From: Neobacillus sp. PS2-9
GTDB lineage: Bacteria > Bacillota > Bacilli > Bacillales > Cytobacillaceae
Direction of reading: 5' to 3'
Length of the DNA: 64,000 nt
Assembly (NCBI RefSeq): GCF_030915525.1
Contig: NZ_CP133269.1
Location: 5,064,001 to 5,128,000, forward strand
In this document: positions 15,845 through 32,636 of the stretch, piece by piece
Layout: every line of letters starts with the position of its first letter
Numbering within the stretch: position 1 is the stretch's first letter
The notes under the pieces: generated by a model
The model's input: only the letters and a program-made list of their open reading frames with translations
Database searches by the model: none
What the model was told of the DNA's origin: nothing
Translations under genes and position numbers: made by a program

Positions 15845-15872
15845 AATATATTCTCTTACAGAAAAAGGGCAA
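15845..15872 (-). promoter_or_regulatory. Possible promoter of the ecfA1 leader
   Basis: TTGCCC (15872-15867), a 16-nt spacer and TATATT (15850-15845). It overlaps the T-tract of the rplQ terminator and points at the base of the leader structure. Confidence 0.5.
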
Positions 15873-15907
15873 AGAACAAGTTTGTTTGTAAACTGTCCAG
15901 CGCCCTT
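15861..15907 (-). terminator. Terminator after rplQ
   Basis: AAGGGC (15907-15902) pairs with GCCCTT (15870-15865), followed by T-rich sequence. The long loop contains a smaller ACAAGTTTGTTTGT fold. This closes the S10-spc-alpha supercluster. Confidence 0.75.
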
Positions 15908-15925
15908 GTTGTCTGTTAAAAGGTA

Positions 15926-16312
<387 letters not shown>

Positions 16313-16342
16313 TCATTAAGCGGATCGTAAGCAGCGTTTGAA

Positions 16343-17287
16343 CTAGTCGTCCTTACGCAAGCCTAATCCAAGCTCTTCTAGTTTCGCCTTCACTTCTTCG
16401 AGTGATTTGCGGCCTAAGTTACGAACCTTCATCATATCTTCTTCAGTCTTATTAGCTAATTCCTGAACAGTGTTGATTCCAGCACGCTTTAAGCAGTTAT
16501 AAGAACGAACAGAAAGGTCTAGTTCTTCAATAGTCATTTCAAGAACTTTTTCTTTTTGATCTTCTTCTTTTTCAATCATGATTTCAGCATTTTGAGCTTC
16601 ATCAGTTAACCCAACGAAAATGTTCAAATGCTCGGTCAAAATTTTCGAACCAAGAGCAATCGCTTCTTTTGGCCCAGTGCTTCCATCTGTCCAAACATCT
16701 AGCGTTAGCTTATCAAAATTTGTCATTTGACCTACGCGGGTATTTTCTACCTGATAGGACACACGAGAAACTGGTGTAAAGATTGAGTCAATTGGAATCA
16801 CACCAATTGGCTGATCTTCTCTCTTGTTCAGTTCAGCCGGTGTATAACCACGACCGCGTCTTGCAGTTAAGCGCATGCGAAGATGACCATTTGAAGCTAA
16901 TGTAGCAATATGAAGGTCTGGATTTAAGATTTCAACATCACTATCATGAGTGATATTGCTAGCTTTAACAGGTCCTTCACCCTGAACATCAATCTCAAGT
17001 GTTTTTTCTTCGTCAGAGTAGATTTTTAAAGCTAATTTCTTAATGTTTAAAATGATGGATGTTACATCCTCTACGACGCCTTCAATTGTTGAGAACTCAT
17101 GAAGTACCCCATCGACCTGAATCGATGTAACAGCGGCACCTGGGAGTGAAGATAATAGGATACGACGTAAGGAGTTACCCAAAGTGGTACCATATCCACG
17201 CTCAAGTGGCTCTACGACGAACTTCCCGTACTTGGCATCATCGTTGATCTCAACCGTTTCGATTTTTGGTTTTTCTATTTCGATCAT
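16343..17287 (-). CDS. rpoA: RNA polymerase subunit alpha
   Basis: The 314-residue protein has the N-terminal assembly domain (about 1-230, with [19 protein letters not shown]) and the C-terminal DNA- and activator-binding domain (about 245-314, [14 protein letters not shown]). ATG 17287 follows AAGGAGGG with normal spacing and gives exactly the B. subtilis length. An earlier in-frame start at 17305 would place the ribosome site inside the gene. The 177-nt spacer to rpsK holds a TATAAT on the minus strand but no convincing -35. Confidence 0.97.
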   Translation of the reverse strand: MIEIEKPKIETVEINDDAKYGKFVVEPLERGYGTTLGNSLRRILLSSLPGAAVTSIQVDGVLHEFSTIEGVVEDVTSIILNIKKLALKIYSDEEKTLEIDVQGEGPVKASNITHDSDVEILNPDLHIATLASNGHLRMRLTARRGRGYTPAELNKREDQPIGVIPIDSIFTPVSRVSYQVENTRVGQMTNFDKLTLDVWTDGSTGPKEAIALGSKILTEHLNIFVGLTDEAQNAEIMIEKEEDQKEKVLEMTIEELDLSVRSYNCLKRAGINTVQELANKTEEDMMKVRNLGRKSLEEVKAKLEELGLGLRKDD

Positions 17288-17464
17288 CAAATAACCCTCC
17301 TTCAAAACGTCGAAACCTCAACTAGTTTTATTTACTAATTGAAATTCCCCCATGTATACGTTCCCGTTTTGTGCACAACAACTGGAATAAATTCTCTGTA
17401 TGAACTTCAAAAAATTAGTATCATATCCATTATAGACGCTTGATACAACTTCTATACAGAAAAA

Positions 17465-17854
<390 letters not shown>

Positions 17855-17875
17855 TTAAATAACCTCCTTTGCCGA

Positions 17876-18241
17876 TTACTTCTTCTTGTTCGCAACAGTC
17901 TTACGAGGACCTTTGCGTGTACGAGCGTTGTTTTTCGTATTTTGTCCACGAACCGGTAAACCACGACGATGACGTAATCCGCGGTAGCAGCCGATTTCCA
18001 TTAAACGCTTAATGTTAAGAGAAATTTCACGGCGAAGATCACCTTCAACTTTTAATTTGTCGATGATGTCACGGATTTTGTTTAATTCGTCTTCTGTTAA
18101 ATCACGCACACGAGTATTTTCAGAAACACCTGCATCTGCTAATACTTTTTGTGCAGTATTTTTACCAATACCATAAATGTAAGTTAAAGAGATAACTACA
18201 CGCTTTTCACGTGGAATATCTACACCAGCAATACGTGCCAT
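17876..18241 (-). CDS. rpsM: 30S ribosomal protein S13
   Basis: The 121-residue protein starts [20 protein letters not shown], has the helix-hairpin-helix [14 protein letters not shown] and the [14 protein letters not shown] motif, and ends in a basic tail. It forms bridges between the subunits at the 30S head. Standard length; 22 nt after rpmJ. Confidence 0.97.
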   Translation of the reverse strand: MARIAGVDIPREKRVVISLTYIYGIGKNTAQKVLADAGVSENTRVRDLTEDELNKIRDIIDKLKVEGDLRREISLNIKRLMEIGCYRGLRHRRGLPVRGQNTKNNARTRKGPRKTVANKKK

Positions 18242-18263
18242 ATTTTAGCGCACCTCCTTCAGA

Positions 18264-18633
<370 letters not shown>

Positions 18634-18816
18634 CGGTCTCGTCTCCCTTCTCTATTCAGAATAGCGTTCGCCAATACATAGTAGGGCGCATTGGGTCAAT
18701 TCTTCATACGTAATCCTGCAACCTTACAATTTTAACATAATGAGTAGCATTCTGTCCTCTAGTAACTATTACAAATTACAAATATTTCGGATTAGAATGG
18801 GTCTAGTAATAAAATA

Positions 18817-20243
<1,427 letters not shown>

Positions 20244-20269
20244 TTAGGGAACATTAGTCCCCAAAACCA

Positions 20270-21565
20270 TTACTTTATAAATCCTTTATAATGACGTTTA
20301 ACCAGTTGAGCTTCAAGCTGTTTGTACGTGTCAAGCGCAACGCCGACAACGATCAAAAGACTAGTTCCTCCAATTTGCGCCGATTGCGGTAAGTTCGCTA
20401 TTTTAATAAAAATAGTTGGAAGTACTGCAATGATGGTTAGGAAGATTGCACCAACAAAAGTTAATCGATATAAAACGCGAGTTAAGTATTCCTGCGTGCT
20501 CTTACCAGGACGGATTCCTGGGATGTAGCCGCTTTGCTTCTGTAAGTTTTCCGCTGCTTGTTCAGGGTTAACTTGGATAAAAGCATAGAAATAAGTGAAC
20601 GCGATTATTAATACTGCATATAGCGTCATCCCAATTGGATGAGAATAATCTAGGTTTCTGTTAATCCAAAGCGTTACATCATTTGTTGGAAAAAATGACG
20701 CAACTGTTCTTGGTGTTACAATGAATGAAACTGCGAAGATGACAGGGATAACACCAGCAGCGTTAACTTTTAACGGCATGTGTGTTGACTGTCCTCCAAC
20801 AGGATTCTTTCCTGCAACAACACGTTTTGCATATTGAATCGGAATTTTACGATTGGCTTGTTGGATGAAAATAACACCAACAACAATTGCAATAATAGCG
20901 AGTACTATTAATACAACAGTTACAATACGTATAAATAAGGCATCTCCTGCATTTTCAAATTGCTGAACATAAATTTGGTTAATGGTTGAAGGCATACCAG
21001 CTACGATCCCTGCAAAGATGATAATGGAAATTCCATTTCCAACACCCTTTTCAGTGATCTGCTCACCTAACCACATCAAGAAAGATGTTCCAGCAGTAAG
21101 TGTAACGGCAATCAGTAGATACGTGCCAATTCCAGGACTTTCAATCAAACGGCCACTTGCTAAGTTATTAAAGCCGTATGACATACCTAATGCTTGGATA
21201 AATCCAAGCACAACAGTGAAATAGCGAGTGAATTGAGCAATCTTCCGACGCCCAGATTCACCTTGCTTGGACCATTCCGTAAATTTAGGAACAACGTCCA
21301 TTTGTAACAACTGAATGATAATAGAAGCTGTGATATACGGCATAATACCCATTGCAAAGATGGAAAATTGTTTTAATGCTCCACCGCCAAAGGTATTTAA
21401 AATACCGAAAACACTAAGCTTATCCTGACTAGCAAGTACATCAGCATTAACATTCGGTACAGGAATAAATGTACCTAGTCGAAAGACGACTAGCATTAAG
21501 AGGGTGAATAAGATCTTACGTCGTATATCACCCACGCGCATAAAATTGGAGATTGTCTGGAACAT
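20270..21565 (-). CDS. secY: Protein translocase subunit SecY
   Basis: The 431-residue channel protein has ten membrane helices, begins [20 protein letters not shown] and ends LEAQLVKRHYKGFIK. With SecE (encoded in this window) and SecG it forms the Sec channel in the cytoplasmic membrane. Its ATG shares one base with the rplO stop (TAATG). Confidence 0.97.
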   Translation of the reverse strand: MFQTISNFMRVGDIRRKILFTLLMLVVFRLGTFIPVPNVNADVLASQDKLSVFGILNTFGGGALKQFSIFAMGIMPYITASIIIQLLQMDVVPKFTEWSKQGESGRRKIAQFTRYFTVVLGFIQALGMSYGFNNLASGRLIESPGIGTYLLIAVTLTAGTSFLMWLGEQITEKGVGNGISIIIFAGIVAGMPSTINQIYVQQFENAGDALFIRIVTVVLIVLAIIAIVVGVIFIQQANRKIPIQYAKRVVAGKNPVGGQSTHMPLKVNAAGVIPVIFAVSFIVTPRTVASFFPTNDVTLWINRNLDYSHPIGMTLYAVLIIAFTYFYAFIQVNPEQAAENLQKQSGYIPGIRPGKSTQEYLTRVLYRLTFVGAIFLTIIAVLPTIFIKIANLPQSAQIGGTSLLIVVGVALDTYKQLEAQLVKRHYKGFIK

Positions 21566-22005
21566 TAGATCACCTCAGTAGTTCCACCAGCAGCTTCGAT
21601 CGCTTCCTTAGCAGCAGAGGAGAATTTGTGAGCTTTTACAGTCAACTTTTTCTCTACGTTCCCTTTAGCAAGAATCTTGATTCCTGCTTTTTCGTTACTT
21701 ACAACGCCTGTTTCGATAAGAAGTTCTGGAGTAACTTCTGTACCTTCTTCAAAGCGATTTAATGCATCAAGATTGACAACGGCATATTCTTTGCGGCTGA
21801 CATTTGTAAATCCGCGTTTTGGTAAACGACGGAATAAAGGTGTTTGACCACCTTCAAAACCTAAACGTACACCACCGCCTGAACGAGCATTTTGTCCTTT
21901 ATGACCTTTACCCGCGGTCTTACCTTGACCAGAACCGATACCACGTCCTAAACGTTTACGCTCTTTACGAGAACCTTCGGCAGGTTTTAATTCATGAAGT
22001 TTCAT
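21565..22005 (-). CDS. rplO: 50S ribosomal protein L15
   Basis: The 146-residue protein starts [20 protein letters not shown] with the Gly/Lys-rich extended arm typical of L15, and ends in a globular domain. It is a late-assembling 50S protein. Between rpmD and secY, overlapping secY by one base. Confidence 0.97.
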   Translation of the reverse strand: MKLHELKPAEGSRKERKRLGRGIGSGQGKTAGKGHKGQNARSGGGVRLGFEGGQTPLFRRLPKRGFTNVSRKEYAVVNLDALNRFEEGTEVTPELLIETGVVSNEKAGIKILAKGNVEKKLTVKAHKFSSAAKEAIEAAGGTTEVI

Positions 22006-22037
22006 ATTGGCACCTCCTTATGAAAGAAAAGAATCAA

Positions 22038-22220
22038 TTATTGTTCTTTAACTGTTACAAGGTGAGCAACTTTGTTAACCATACCGCGAATCGCAGCGTT
22101 ATCTTGATGCTCAACTGTTTGATTTAATTTACGTAAACCTAATGCAGTAACTGTCGCGCGTTGGTCCTCAGGGCGACCAATTACACTACGGTTGAGGGTA
22201 ATTAAAAGTTTATTCGCCAT
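22038..22220 (-). CDS. rpmD: 50S ribosomal protein L30
   Basis: The 60-residue protein reads [20 protein letters not shown] and has the standard L30 length. GGAGGG precedes the ATG. Between rpsE and rplO. Confidence 0.96.
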   Translation of the reverse strand: MANKLLITLNRSVIGRPEDQRATVTALGLRKLNQTVEHQDNAAIRGMVNKVAHLVTVKEQ

Positions 22221-22233
22221 TTGATTTCCCTCC

Positions 22234-22758
<525 letters not shown>

Positions 22759-23121
22759 TTAGAATTGTAAGCCGTTTTCACGGGCAGCATCAGCTAATGC
22801 TTTAATACGTCCATGGTATAGGTATCCGCCACGGTCAAAGACAATTGAAGTGATACCTTTTTCTACCGCACGTTTAGCGACTAATTCACCGATCTTTTGT
22901 GCAGCTTCAACGTTACTAGTAGATTCAAGACCGAAATCTTTTTCTTTAGTAGAAGCACTTGCTAAAGTTACTCCAGCCATGTCATCGATTAATTGAGCAT
23001 AAATATGCTTATTTGAACGAAACACGTTTAGACGTGGACGAGCAGAAGTACCGCTAAGTTTCGCACGAACACGAGCATGTCTTTTCTTGCGAGTAGCGTT
23101 TTTATCTTGCTTCGTAATCAT
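22759..23121 (-). CDS. rplR: 50S ribosomal protein L18
   Basis: The 120-residue protein reads [20 protein letters not shown] and ends in [19 protein letters not shown]. It binds 5S rRNA in the central protuberance. 32 nt after rplF. Confidence 0.97.
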   Translation of the reverse strand: MITKQDKNATRKKRHARVRAKLSGTSARPRLNVFRSNKHIYAQLIDDMAGVTLASASTKEKDFGLESTSNVEAAQKIGELVAKRAVEKGITSIVFDRGGYLYHGRIKALADAARENGLQF

Positions 23122-23153
23122 TTACGTCACTCCTTTCGTTTACCTATGCGGCA

Positions 23154-23690
23154 TTACTTACCTGTTTTACCTTCTTTACGACGAACGTTTTCGCCTTCGT
23201 AACGGATTCCTTTACCTTTATAAGGCTCTGGAGGACGTACTCCGCGGATATTGGCAGCTAATGCACCAACACGTTCTTTATCAGTACCCTTTACAATAAC
23301 TTTTGTATTAGCAGGTACTTCGATTTCAAGGCCAGCTTCAGGTTCAATTTCAACTGGGTGTGAATAACCTACGTTTAATACAAGCTTGTTACCTTGCTTT
23401 TGAGCACGATATCCAACCCCGATTAACTCAAGGTTTCTTGTAAATCCGTTGGAAACACCTTCAACCATGTTCGCAATCACTGCACGAGTTGTACCGTGCA
23501 ACGCGCGGTGTTCTTTCACGTCAGATGGACGAGCGATCGTTACAACGTTCTCTTCAACGTTGATTGTGATATCAGGATTAAAAGTACGAGTTAATTCGCC
23601 TTTAGGTCCTTTAACAGTTACTGTACTACCGTTTAAAGTAACAGTAACACCTGCTGGAATTTCAATTGGTTTTTTTCCTACGCGAGACAT
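23154..23690 (-). CDS. rplF: 50S ribosomal protein L6
   Basis: The 178-residue protein has two repeated alpha/beta domains, starts [20 protein letters not shown] and contains the L6 C-terminal signature [14 protein letters not shown]. It lies near the GTPase-associated centre. Confidence 0.97.
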   Translation of the reverse strand: MSRVGKKPIEIPAGVTVTLNGSTVTVKGPKGELTRTFNPDITINVEENVVTIARPSDVKEHRALHGTTRAVIANMVEGVSNGFTRNLELIGVGYRAQKQGNKLVLNVGYSHPVEIEPEAGLEIEVPANTKVIVKGTDKERVGALAANIRGVRPPEPYKGKGIRYEGENVRRKEGKTGK

Positions 23691-23721
23691 TTAGTGCACC
23701 TCCATTCATTCAAAAACTCGA

Positions 23722-24359
<638 letters not shown>

Positions 24360-24899
24360 TTACTTTTGGAATGGCATTCCAAATTGAGTTAAAAGTTCAC
24401 GAGATTCTTCATCAGTGTTAGCAGTCGTTACGATAACGATATCCATACCACGAACTTTGGTTACTTTATCGTAATCAATTTCAGGGAAGATTAATTGTTC
24501 TTTAATTCCCAGTGTATAGTTACCGCGACCATCGAAAGCTTTTTTAGAAACTCCACGGAAGTCACGTACACGAGGTAAAGAAACGGAAACTAATTTATCC
24601 AAGAATTCGTACATGCGCTCACCGCGAAGAGTAACTTTTGCACCGATTGGCATACCTTCACGAAGACGGAAGCCAGCGATAGACTTTTTCGCACGAGTTA
24701 CTAATGGTTTTTGACCTGTGATAGTTGCAAGTTCTTCAACTGCATTATCAAGAGATTTAGCGTTCGCTACTGCGTCACCAACACCCATATTCACAACGAT
24801 TTTTTCAAGTCTAGGAACTTCCATAACTGATTTATAGTTGAACTTGCTCATAAGAGCAGGAGTAACTTCTTTAACAAATTTTTCTTTTAGGCGGTTCAC
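24360..24899 (-). CDS. rplE: 50S ribosomal protein L5
   Basis: The 179-residue protein starts [20 protein letters not shown] and has the [21 protein letters not shown]-terminal signature. It holds 5S rRNA in the central protuberance with L18. 28 nt after rplX. Confidence 0.97.
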   Translation of the reverse strand: MNRLKEKFVKEVTPALMSKFNYKSVMEVPRLEKIVVNMGVGDAVANAKSLDNAVEELATITGQKPLVTRAKKSIAGFRLREGMPIGAKVTLRGERMYEFLDKLVSVSLPRVRDFRGVSKKAFDGRGNYTLGIKEQLIFPEIDYDKVTKVRGMDIVIVTTANTDEESRELLTQFGMPFQK

Positions 24900-24927
24900 T
24901 TATTGTACCTCCCTTCTAAAATTTAAA

Positions 24928-25236
24928 CTATTTATCTAAAACTTCACCGGATTTTGCTACGCGTACTTTTTTGCCATCAACCGCAGTGTAACCTACACGA
25001 GTTGGGTTACCTGATTTAGGATCGATAGGCATTACGTTTGATACATGAATAGGAGCCTCAAAACTGATAATTCCGCCTTGTGGATTCACTTGAGAAGGCT
25101 TAGCGTGTTTTTTAACAATGTTAACACCTTCAACTAGTACACGGCTTTCTTTAGGATAAGCAGCTAGGATTACTCCTGTTTTGCCTTTATCCTTACCAGA
25201 GATGACTCTTACTTTATCACCTTTTTTTACATGCAT
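24928..25236 (-). CDS. rplX: 50S ribosomal protein L24
   Basis: The 102-residue KOW protein starts [23 protein letters not shown] 25236 has AAGGAGGTGCG upstream and gives the normal length; an upstream in-frame start at 25260 would add residues with no counterpart in L24. L24 starts 50S assembly and lies by the exit tunnel. Confidence 0.96.
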   Translation of the reverse strand: MHVKKGDKVRVISGKDKGKTGVILAAYPKESRVLVEGVNIVKKHAKPSQVNPQGGIISFEAPIHVSNVMPIDPKSGNPTRVGYTAVDGKKVRVAKSGEVLDK

Positions 25237-25272
25237 CTGTGCGCACCTCCTTAAAGGCAATTAAATTTGAAA

Positions 25273-25680
<408 letters not shown>

Positions 25681-25944
25681 TTAAATAATTACTGCTTTTT
25701 CTACTACTTCTACTAAACGGAAGCGTTTTGTAGCTGAAAGTGGGCGAGTTTCCATAATACGAACAACATCGCCAGTCTTAGCCTGGTTTTGCTCATCATG
25801 AGCCTTTAACTTTTTAGAGTACTTAACGCGTTTACCGTATAATGGATGCTTTTTATATGTTTCGACAAGAACAGTAACAGTCTTATCCATTTTGTCAGAA
25901 ACTACGCGTCCTGTGTAAACTTTGCGTTGGTTACGTTCACTCAT
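25681..25944 (-). CDS. rpsQ: 30S ribosomal protein S17
   Basis: The 87-residue OB-fold protein starts [20 protein letters not shown] and carries [20 protein letters not shown]. Primary 16S binder. 22 nt after rpmC. Confidence 0.97.
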   Translation of the reverse strand: MSERNQRKVYTGRVVSDKMDKTVTVLVETYKKHPLYGKRVKYSKKLKAHDEQNQAKTGDVVRIMETRPLSATKRFRLVEVVEKAVII

Positions 25945-25966
25945 TGTGTGAACCTCCTCTCAATCA

Positions 25967-26591
<625 letters not shown>

Positions 26592-26593
26592 GA

Positions 26594-27891
<1,298 letters not shown>

Positions 27892-27916
27892 GAAGGAACC
27901 TCCCTTCGTGACTGTT

Positions 27917-27941
27917 CTACGGTTCTATCTTTGAACCGTAG
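27917..27941 (-). other. Perfect hairpin in the rplB-rpsS spacer
   Basis: CTACGGTTC-AAAGATA-GAACCGTAG on the transcript has a 9-bp perfect stem and no T-run. It lies about 14 nt before the rpsS ribosome site. It may be an RNA processing or stability site. Confidence 0.55.
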
Positions 27942-27951
27942 GAAAGTCCCG

Positions 27952-28803
<852 letters not shown>

Positions 28804-28811
28804 TTAGGTTC

Positions 28812-29096
28812 TTATGCTTCAAAGAATTCGATTTCTTTGCTGTCAGCAGTTAATTTTACAATTGCCTTACGACGTTTGTTTGTGTATCCGCCGAATTTAC
28901 CCATACGCTTGAATTTACCTTTATAGTTCATGATGTTTACTTTCTCAACTTCAACGCCGAAGATTTCTTTGATCGCATCTTTGACTTGTGTTTTGTTAGC
29001 TCTAACATCAACTTCGAACGTATATTTCTTTTCAGCCATTAGGTCAGTAGAACGCTCAGTGATAACGGGGCGCTTAATGATATCGCGTGCATCCAT
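28812..29096 (-). CDS. rplW: 50S ribosomal protein L23
   Basis: The 94-residue protein starts [20 protein letters not shown] and has [20 protein letters not shown]. At the exit tunnel it docks SRP and trigger factor. Its ATG shares one base with the rplD stop. Confidence 0.97.
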   Translation of the reverse strand: MDARDIIKRPVITERSTDLMAEKKYTFEVDVRANKTQVKDAIKEIFGVEVEKVNIMNYKGKFKRMGKFGGYTNKRRKAIVKLTADSKEIEFFEA

Positions 29097-29719
29097 TATG
29101 CAAGCACCTCCTCTACTTTTTCAACCGCTGCTTTAGTCATGATTAATTGATCATGATTAACAACATCTAATACGTTAATTCCATTAGCTGTTACTACTGT
29201 TACACCAGGAATGTTACGAGCAGAAAGTGCTACGTTCTCATCTAGGTCAGCAGTAACAATCAAAGCTTTCTTCTCAACAGAAAGACCAGCTAATACAGCT
29301 TTAAAGTCCTTTGTCTTTGGAGCTTCGAATGCTAAGTTTTCTAATACTACAATGTTTTCTTCTAGAACTTTAGAAGATAACGCAGATTTAATCGCTAAGC
29401 GACGAACCTTTTTAGGTAATGTATAGCTGTAGCTGCGTGGTGTTGGACCGAATACAATCCCACCTCCGCGCCATTGTGGAGAACGAATTGACCCTTGACG
29501 TGCACGGCCAGTTCCTTTTTGACGCCATGGTTTACGACCACCGCCGCGTACTTCAGAACGAATTTTTGTTTTATGAGTACCTTGACGTAATGAAGCTCTT
29601 TGCATAACAATTGCTTCAAATAATACGTGTTGGTTAGGCTCAATACCAAAAACTGCTTCATTAAGTTCGATTTCACCAACTTGTGAACCGTTTTGGTTTA
29701 ATAATGCTACTTTAGGCAT
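29096..29719 (-). CDS. rplD: 50S ribosomal protein L4
   Basis: The 207-residue protein carries the extended tunnel loop [20 protein letters not shown]. In some bacteria L4 also represses the S10 operon. AAAGGAGG precedes the ATG. Confidence 0.97.
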   Translation of the reverse strand: MPKVALLNQNGSQVGEIELNEAVFGIEPNQHVLFEAIVMQRASLRQGTHKTKIRSEVRGGGRKPWRQKGTGRARQGSIRSPQWRGGGIVFGPTPRSYSYTLPKKVRRLAIKSALSSKVLEENIVVLENLAFEAPKTKDFKAVLAGLSVEKKALIVTADLDENVALSARNIPGVTVVTANGINVLDVVNHDQLIMTKAAVEKVEEVLA

Positions 29720-29748
29720 TCCTTTGTTCCTCCTTTCTTAAAATCTAT

Positions 29749-30375
29749 TTATGCTTTTACTGCACCTTTGATTTTTAGTAATGCTTTTTTAGCGCCTGGA
29801 ACATTACCTTTGATTAGAAGTAAGTTGCGTTCAACGTCAACTTTAATAACTTCAAGGTTTTGAACAGTAACTTGATCTCCACCCATGCGTCCTGGTAATA
29901 ATTTACCTTTGAATACGCGGTTTGGAGCAACAGGTCCCATTGAACCAGGGCGACGGTGATAACGAGAACCGTGAGCCATTGGGCCGCGTGATTGTCCGTG
30001 GCGCTTAATTACACCTTGGAAACCTTTACCCTTTGAGATTCCTGTTACATCTACGATTTCGCCTGCTGCGAAAATATCAACTTTGACTTCTTGACCAACT
30101 TCATATCCTGCTAAGTCGTCTCCGCGGAATTCGCGAATGAAGCGCTTAGGAGCAGTGTTTGCTTTAGCAACATGTCCTTTTTCAGGTTTGTTAGCTAACT
30201 TTTCACGTTTGTCTTCAAAACCAACTTGAACCGCAACATATCCGTCGCTATCAACTGATTTCTTTTGAAGAATTACGTTTGGAGCTACCTCAACCACAGT
30301 TACAGGGATTAAGTTGCCGTTTTCAGCAAATACTTGAGTCATACCAATCTTTCTTCCTAAGATTCCTTTGGTCAT
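29749..30375 (-). CDS. rplC: 50S ribosomal protein L3
   Basis: The 208-residue protein starts [20 protein letters not shown] and has the extension [13 protein letters not shown] that reaches the peptidyl transferase centre; the Gln methylated in some species lies near here. 38 nt after rpsJ. Confidence 0.97.
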   Translation of the reverse strand: MTKGILGRKIGMTQVFAENGNLIPVTVVEVAPNVILQKKSVDSDGYVAVQVGFEDKREKLANKPEKGHVAKANTAPKRFIREFRGDDLAGYEVGQEVKVDIFAAGEIVDVTGISKGKGFQGVIKRHGQSRGPMAHGSRYHRRPGSMGPVAPNRVFKGKLLPGRMGGDQVTVQNLEVIKVDVERNLLLIKGNVPGAKKALLKIKGAVKA

Positions 30376-30413
30376 TTAAGTCACACCTCCTATAGAATGT
30401 TTGTTTATTTGGA

Positions 30414-30853
<440 letters not shown>

Positions 30854-30859
30854 TTGTCT

Positions 30860-30888
30860 ATTATACATAAAACATAAAAGAAACGCAA
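30860..30888 (-). promoter_or_regulatory. Sigma-A promoter of the S10 operon
   Basis: TTGCGT (30888-30883), 17 nt, TATAAT (30865-30860) with G before it. Confidence 0.85.
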
Positions 30889-31004
30889 CATCTATTAAGA
30901 TTTTTTTCTTTATGTTTCTGTCCTGAACACTTTTCTTATTATAGCGGCTGAAAAATACTTTTTCAACACAAATTATCATTCTCCAATAATATCCTAATTT
31001 GAAA

Positions 31005-31206
31005 TGCGGAAACGCCTTGGTCAGCCCCGATAAAGAAGACTGGTCGATTGGCAAGCGGAGCGCAGACTTGACCTAGTCGCACTTATGCGTACAAAAGGCG
31101 TTAGCCCTTTGTAGCCAGGCAAATGTAATTCGGCAAGAAAAGTCCGCCTTTTTACTTTTATTGCCGAAGGTTATTTGACCCGAGGCGCTAGGCGTTGGAG
31201 CAGGAC
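31005..31206. repeat. Foldable intergenic repeat, copy 1 (tuf-rpsJ spacer)
   Basis: The ends GCGGAAACGCCTTGGTCAGC CCCGA and GGTTATTTGACCCGAGGCGC TAGGCG frame a 200-nt block with an inner TTCGGCAA/TTGCCGAA hairpin. I recognise this as a family found many times between genes in Bacillus-like genomes. It shares AGCCCCGA and GGTTATTTGACC with the copy at 39871-39982. This copy also carries an internal insertion (about 31040-31120). It lies between the tuf terminator and the rpsJ promoter, so it is probably little transcribed. The remaining 31207-31271 holds nothing I can name. Confidence 0.65.
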
Positions 31207-31271
31207 AGTTTTCAAAGTTTAAATTCAATTCTATTTATATAGAAGAAACTCGATCTATATCTATCAGAAGA

Positions 31272-31308
31272 CACAAAAAAAGCAGATGGATCGTCATCCA
31301 TCTGCTTT
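31272..31308 (-). terminator. Terminator after tuf
   Basis: AAAGCAGATGGAT-GACG-ATCCATCTGCTTT followed by T's: a perfect 13-bp stem, 12 nt after the tuf stop. Confidence 0.93.
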
Positions 31309-31320
31309 CATTATTAAGAA

Positions 31321-32508
31321 TTACTCAGTGATTGTAGTGATTGAACCTGAACCTACAGTACGTCCACCTTCACGGATAGAGAACTTTGTTCCTTCTTCGA
31401 TCGCGATTGGAGCGATAAGTTCAACTGTCATTTCGATATGGTCACCAGGCATTACCATTTCAGTGCCTTCTGGAAGATTACAGATACCAGTAATGTCAGA
31501 AGTACGGAAATAGAATTGTGGGCGGTAGTTAGTGAAGAATGGAGTGTGACGTCCACCTTCTTCTTTTGATAATACATAAACTTGTGCTTTAAACTTTGTG
31601 TGTGGAGTGATTGACTTTGGTTTAGCCAATACTTGACCACGTTCGATATCTTCACGTGCTACACCACGAAGAAGTGCACCGATGTTGTCACCAGCTTCAG
31701 CGAAATCAAGAAGCTTACGGAACATTTCTACACCTGTTACAGTAGTAGATTTTGGCTCTTCAGTGAAACCTACGATTTCAACTACGTCACCAACTTTAAC
31801 TACACCACGCTCAACACGTCCTGTAGCAACAGTTCCACGACCAGTGATTGAGAATACGTCCTCAACTGGCATCATGAAAGGCTTGTCAGTGTCACGAGTT
31901 GGAGTTGGGATGAATTCGTCAACAGCAGTCATAAGTTCAAGAACTTTCTCTTCCCAAGCTGCTTCACCTTCTAATGCTTTAAGAGCAGAACCTTTGATAA
32001 CTGGAGTGTCATCGCCAGGGAAATCGTATTCTGATAATAGGTCACGAATTTCCATTTCTACTAATTCAAGAAGTTCTTCGTCATCAACCATATCACACTT
32101 GTTCATGAATACAACAAGGTAAGGTACGCCTACCTGACGAGAAAGAAGGATGTGCTCACGAGTTTGTGGCATTGGACCATCAGTAGCAGATACTACTAAG
32201 ATACCGCCGTCCATTTGTGCAGCACCAGTGATCATGTTTTTAACATAGTCAGCGTGTCCTGGGCAGTCTACGTGTGCGTAGTGACGTGCGTCAGTTTCAT
32301 ATTCAACGTGAGCAGTAGAGATTGTGATACCACGCTCTTTTTCTTCTGGAGCACCGTCGATTTGATCGTATGCACGAGCTTCTGCTTTACCTGATTTTGC
32401 AAGTACAGAAGTGATTGCAGCAGTTAAAGTAGTTTTACCATGGTCAACGTGTCCGATTGTACCAATGTTAACGTGTGGCTTTGAACGGTCGAATTTAGCT
32501 TTTGCCAT
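31321..32508 (-). CDS. tuf: Elongation factor Tu
   Basis: The 395-residue GTPase has G1 GHVDHGKT (19-26), G3 DCPGH and G4 NKCD, then the two beta-barrel domains. It delivers aminoacyl-tRNA to the ribosome. Last gene of the str operon, 128 nt after fusA; that spacer holds a hairpin and a weak promoter-like TTGTTT..TAAGAA. Single copy in the window. Confidence 0.98.
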   Translation of the reverse strand: MAKAKFDRSKPHVNIGTIGHVDHGKTTLTAAITSVLAKSGKAEARAYDQIDGAPEEKERGITISTAHVEYETDARHYAHVDCPGHADYVKNMITGAAQMDGGILVVSATDGPMPQTREHILLSRQVGVPYLVVFMNKCDMVDDEELLELVEMEIRDLLSEYDFPGDDTPVIKGSALKALEGEAAWEEKVLELMTAVDEFIPTPTRDTDKPFMMPVEDVFSITGRGTVATGRVERGVVKVGDVVEIVGFTEEPKSTTVTGVEMFRKLLDFAEAGDNIGALLRGVAREDIERGQVLAKPKSITPHTKFKAQVYVLSKEEGGRHTPFFTNYRPQFYFRTSDITGICNLPEGTEMVMPGDHIEMTVELIAPIAIEEGTKFSIREGGRTVGSGSITTITE

Positions 32509-32553
32509 TTGGAAAATCCTCCTTTGGATTATAAAAGTTTAAGTATATTAGGT

Positions 32554-32592
32554 AGAAACTGCGAATATGTTTGTCCATATTTCACAGTTTCT
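32554..32592 (-). other. Hairpin in the fusA-tuf spacer
   Basis: AGAAACTG..AATATG pairs with CATATT..CAGTTTCT around a short loop. No T-run follows, so it is not a plain terminator; it may be a processing or stability element of the tuf mRNA. Confidence 0.5.
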
Positions 32593-32636
32593 ATTCTTAC
32601 ATAAGTAGTTATACTTTAAACAAAGGTGAAAATCAA

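Noticed and set aside
15664..15846. A 60-residue minus-strand reading frame in the rplQ-ecfA1 spacer
   Set aside because: No ribosome site, no recognisable composition, and it lies across two hairpins and a likely leader RNA.
17405..17440. Internal promoter between rpsK and rpoA (TATAAT on the minus strand)
   Set aside because: No acceptable -35 at 16-18 nt and no TG extension.
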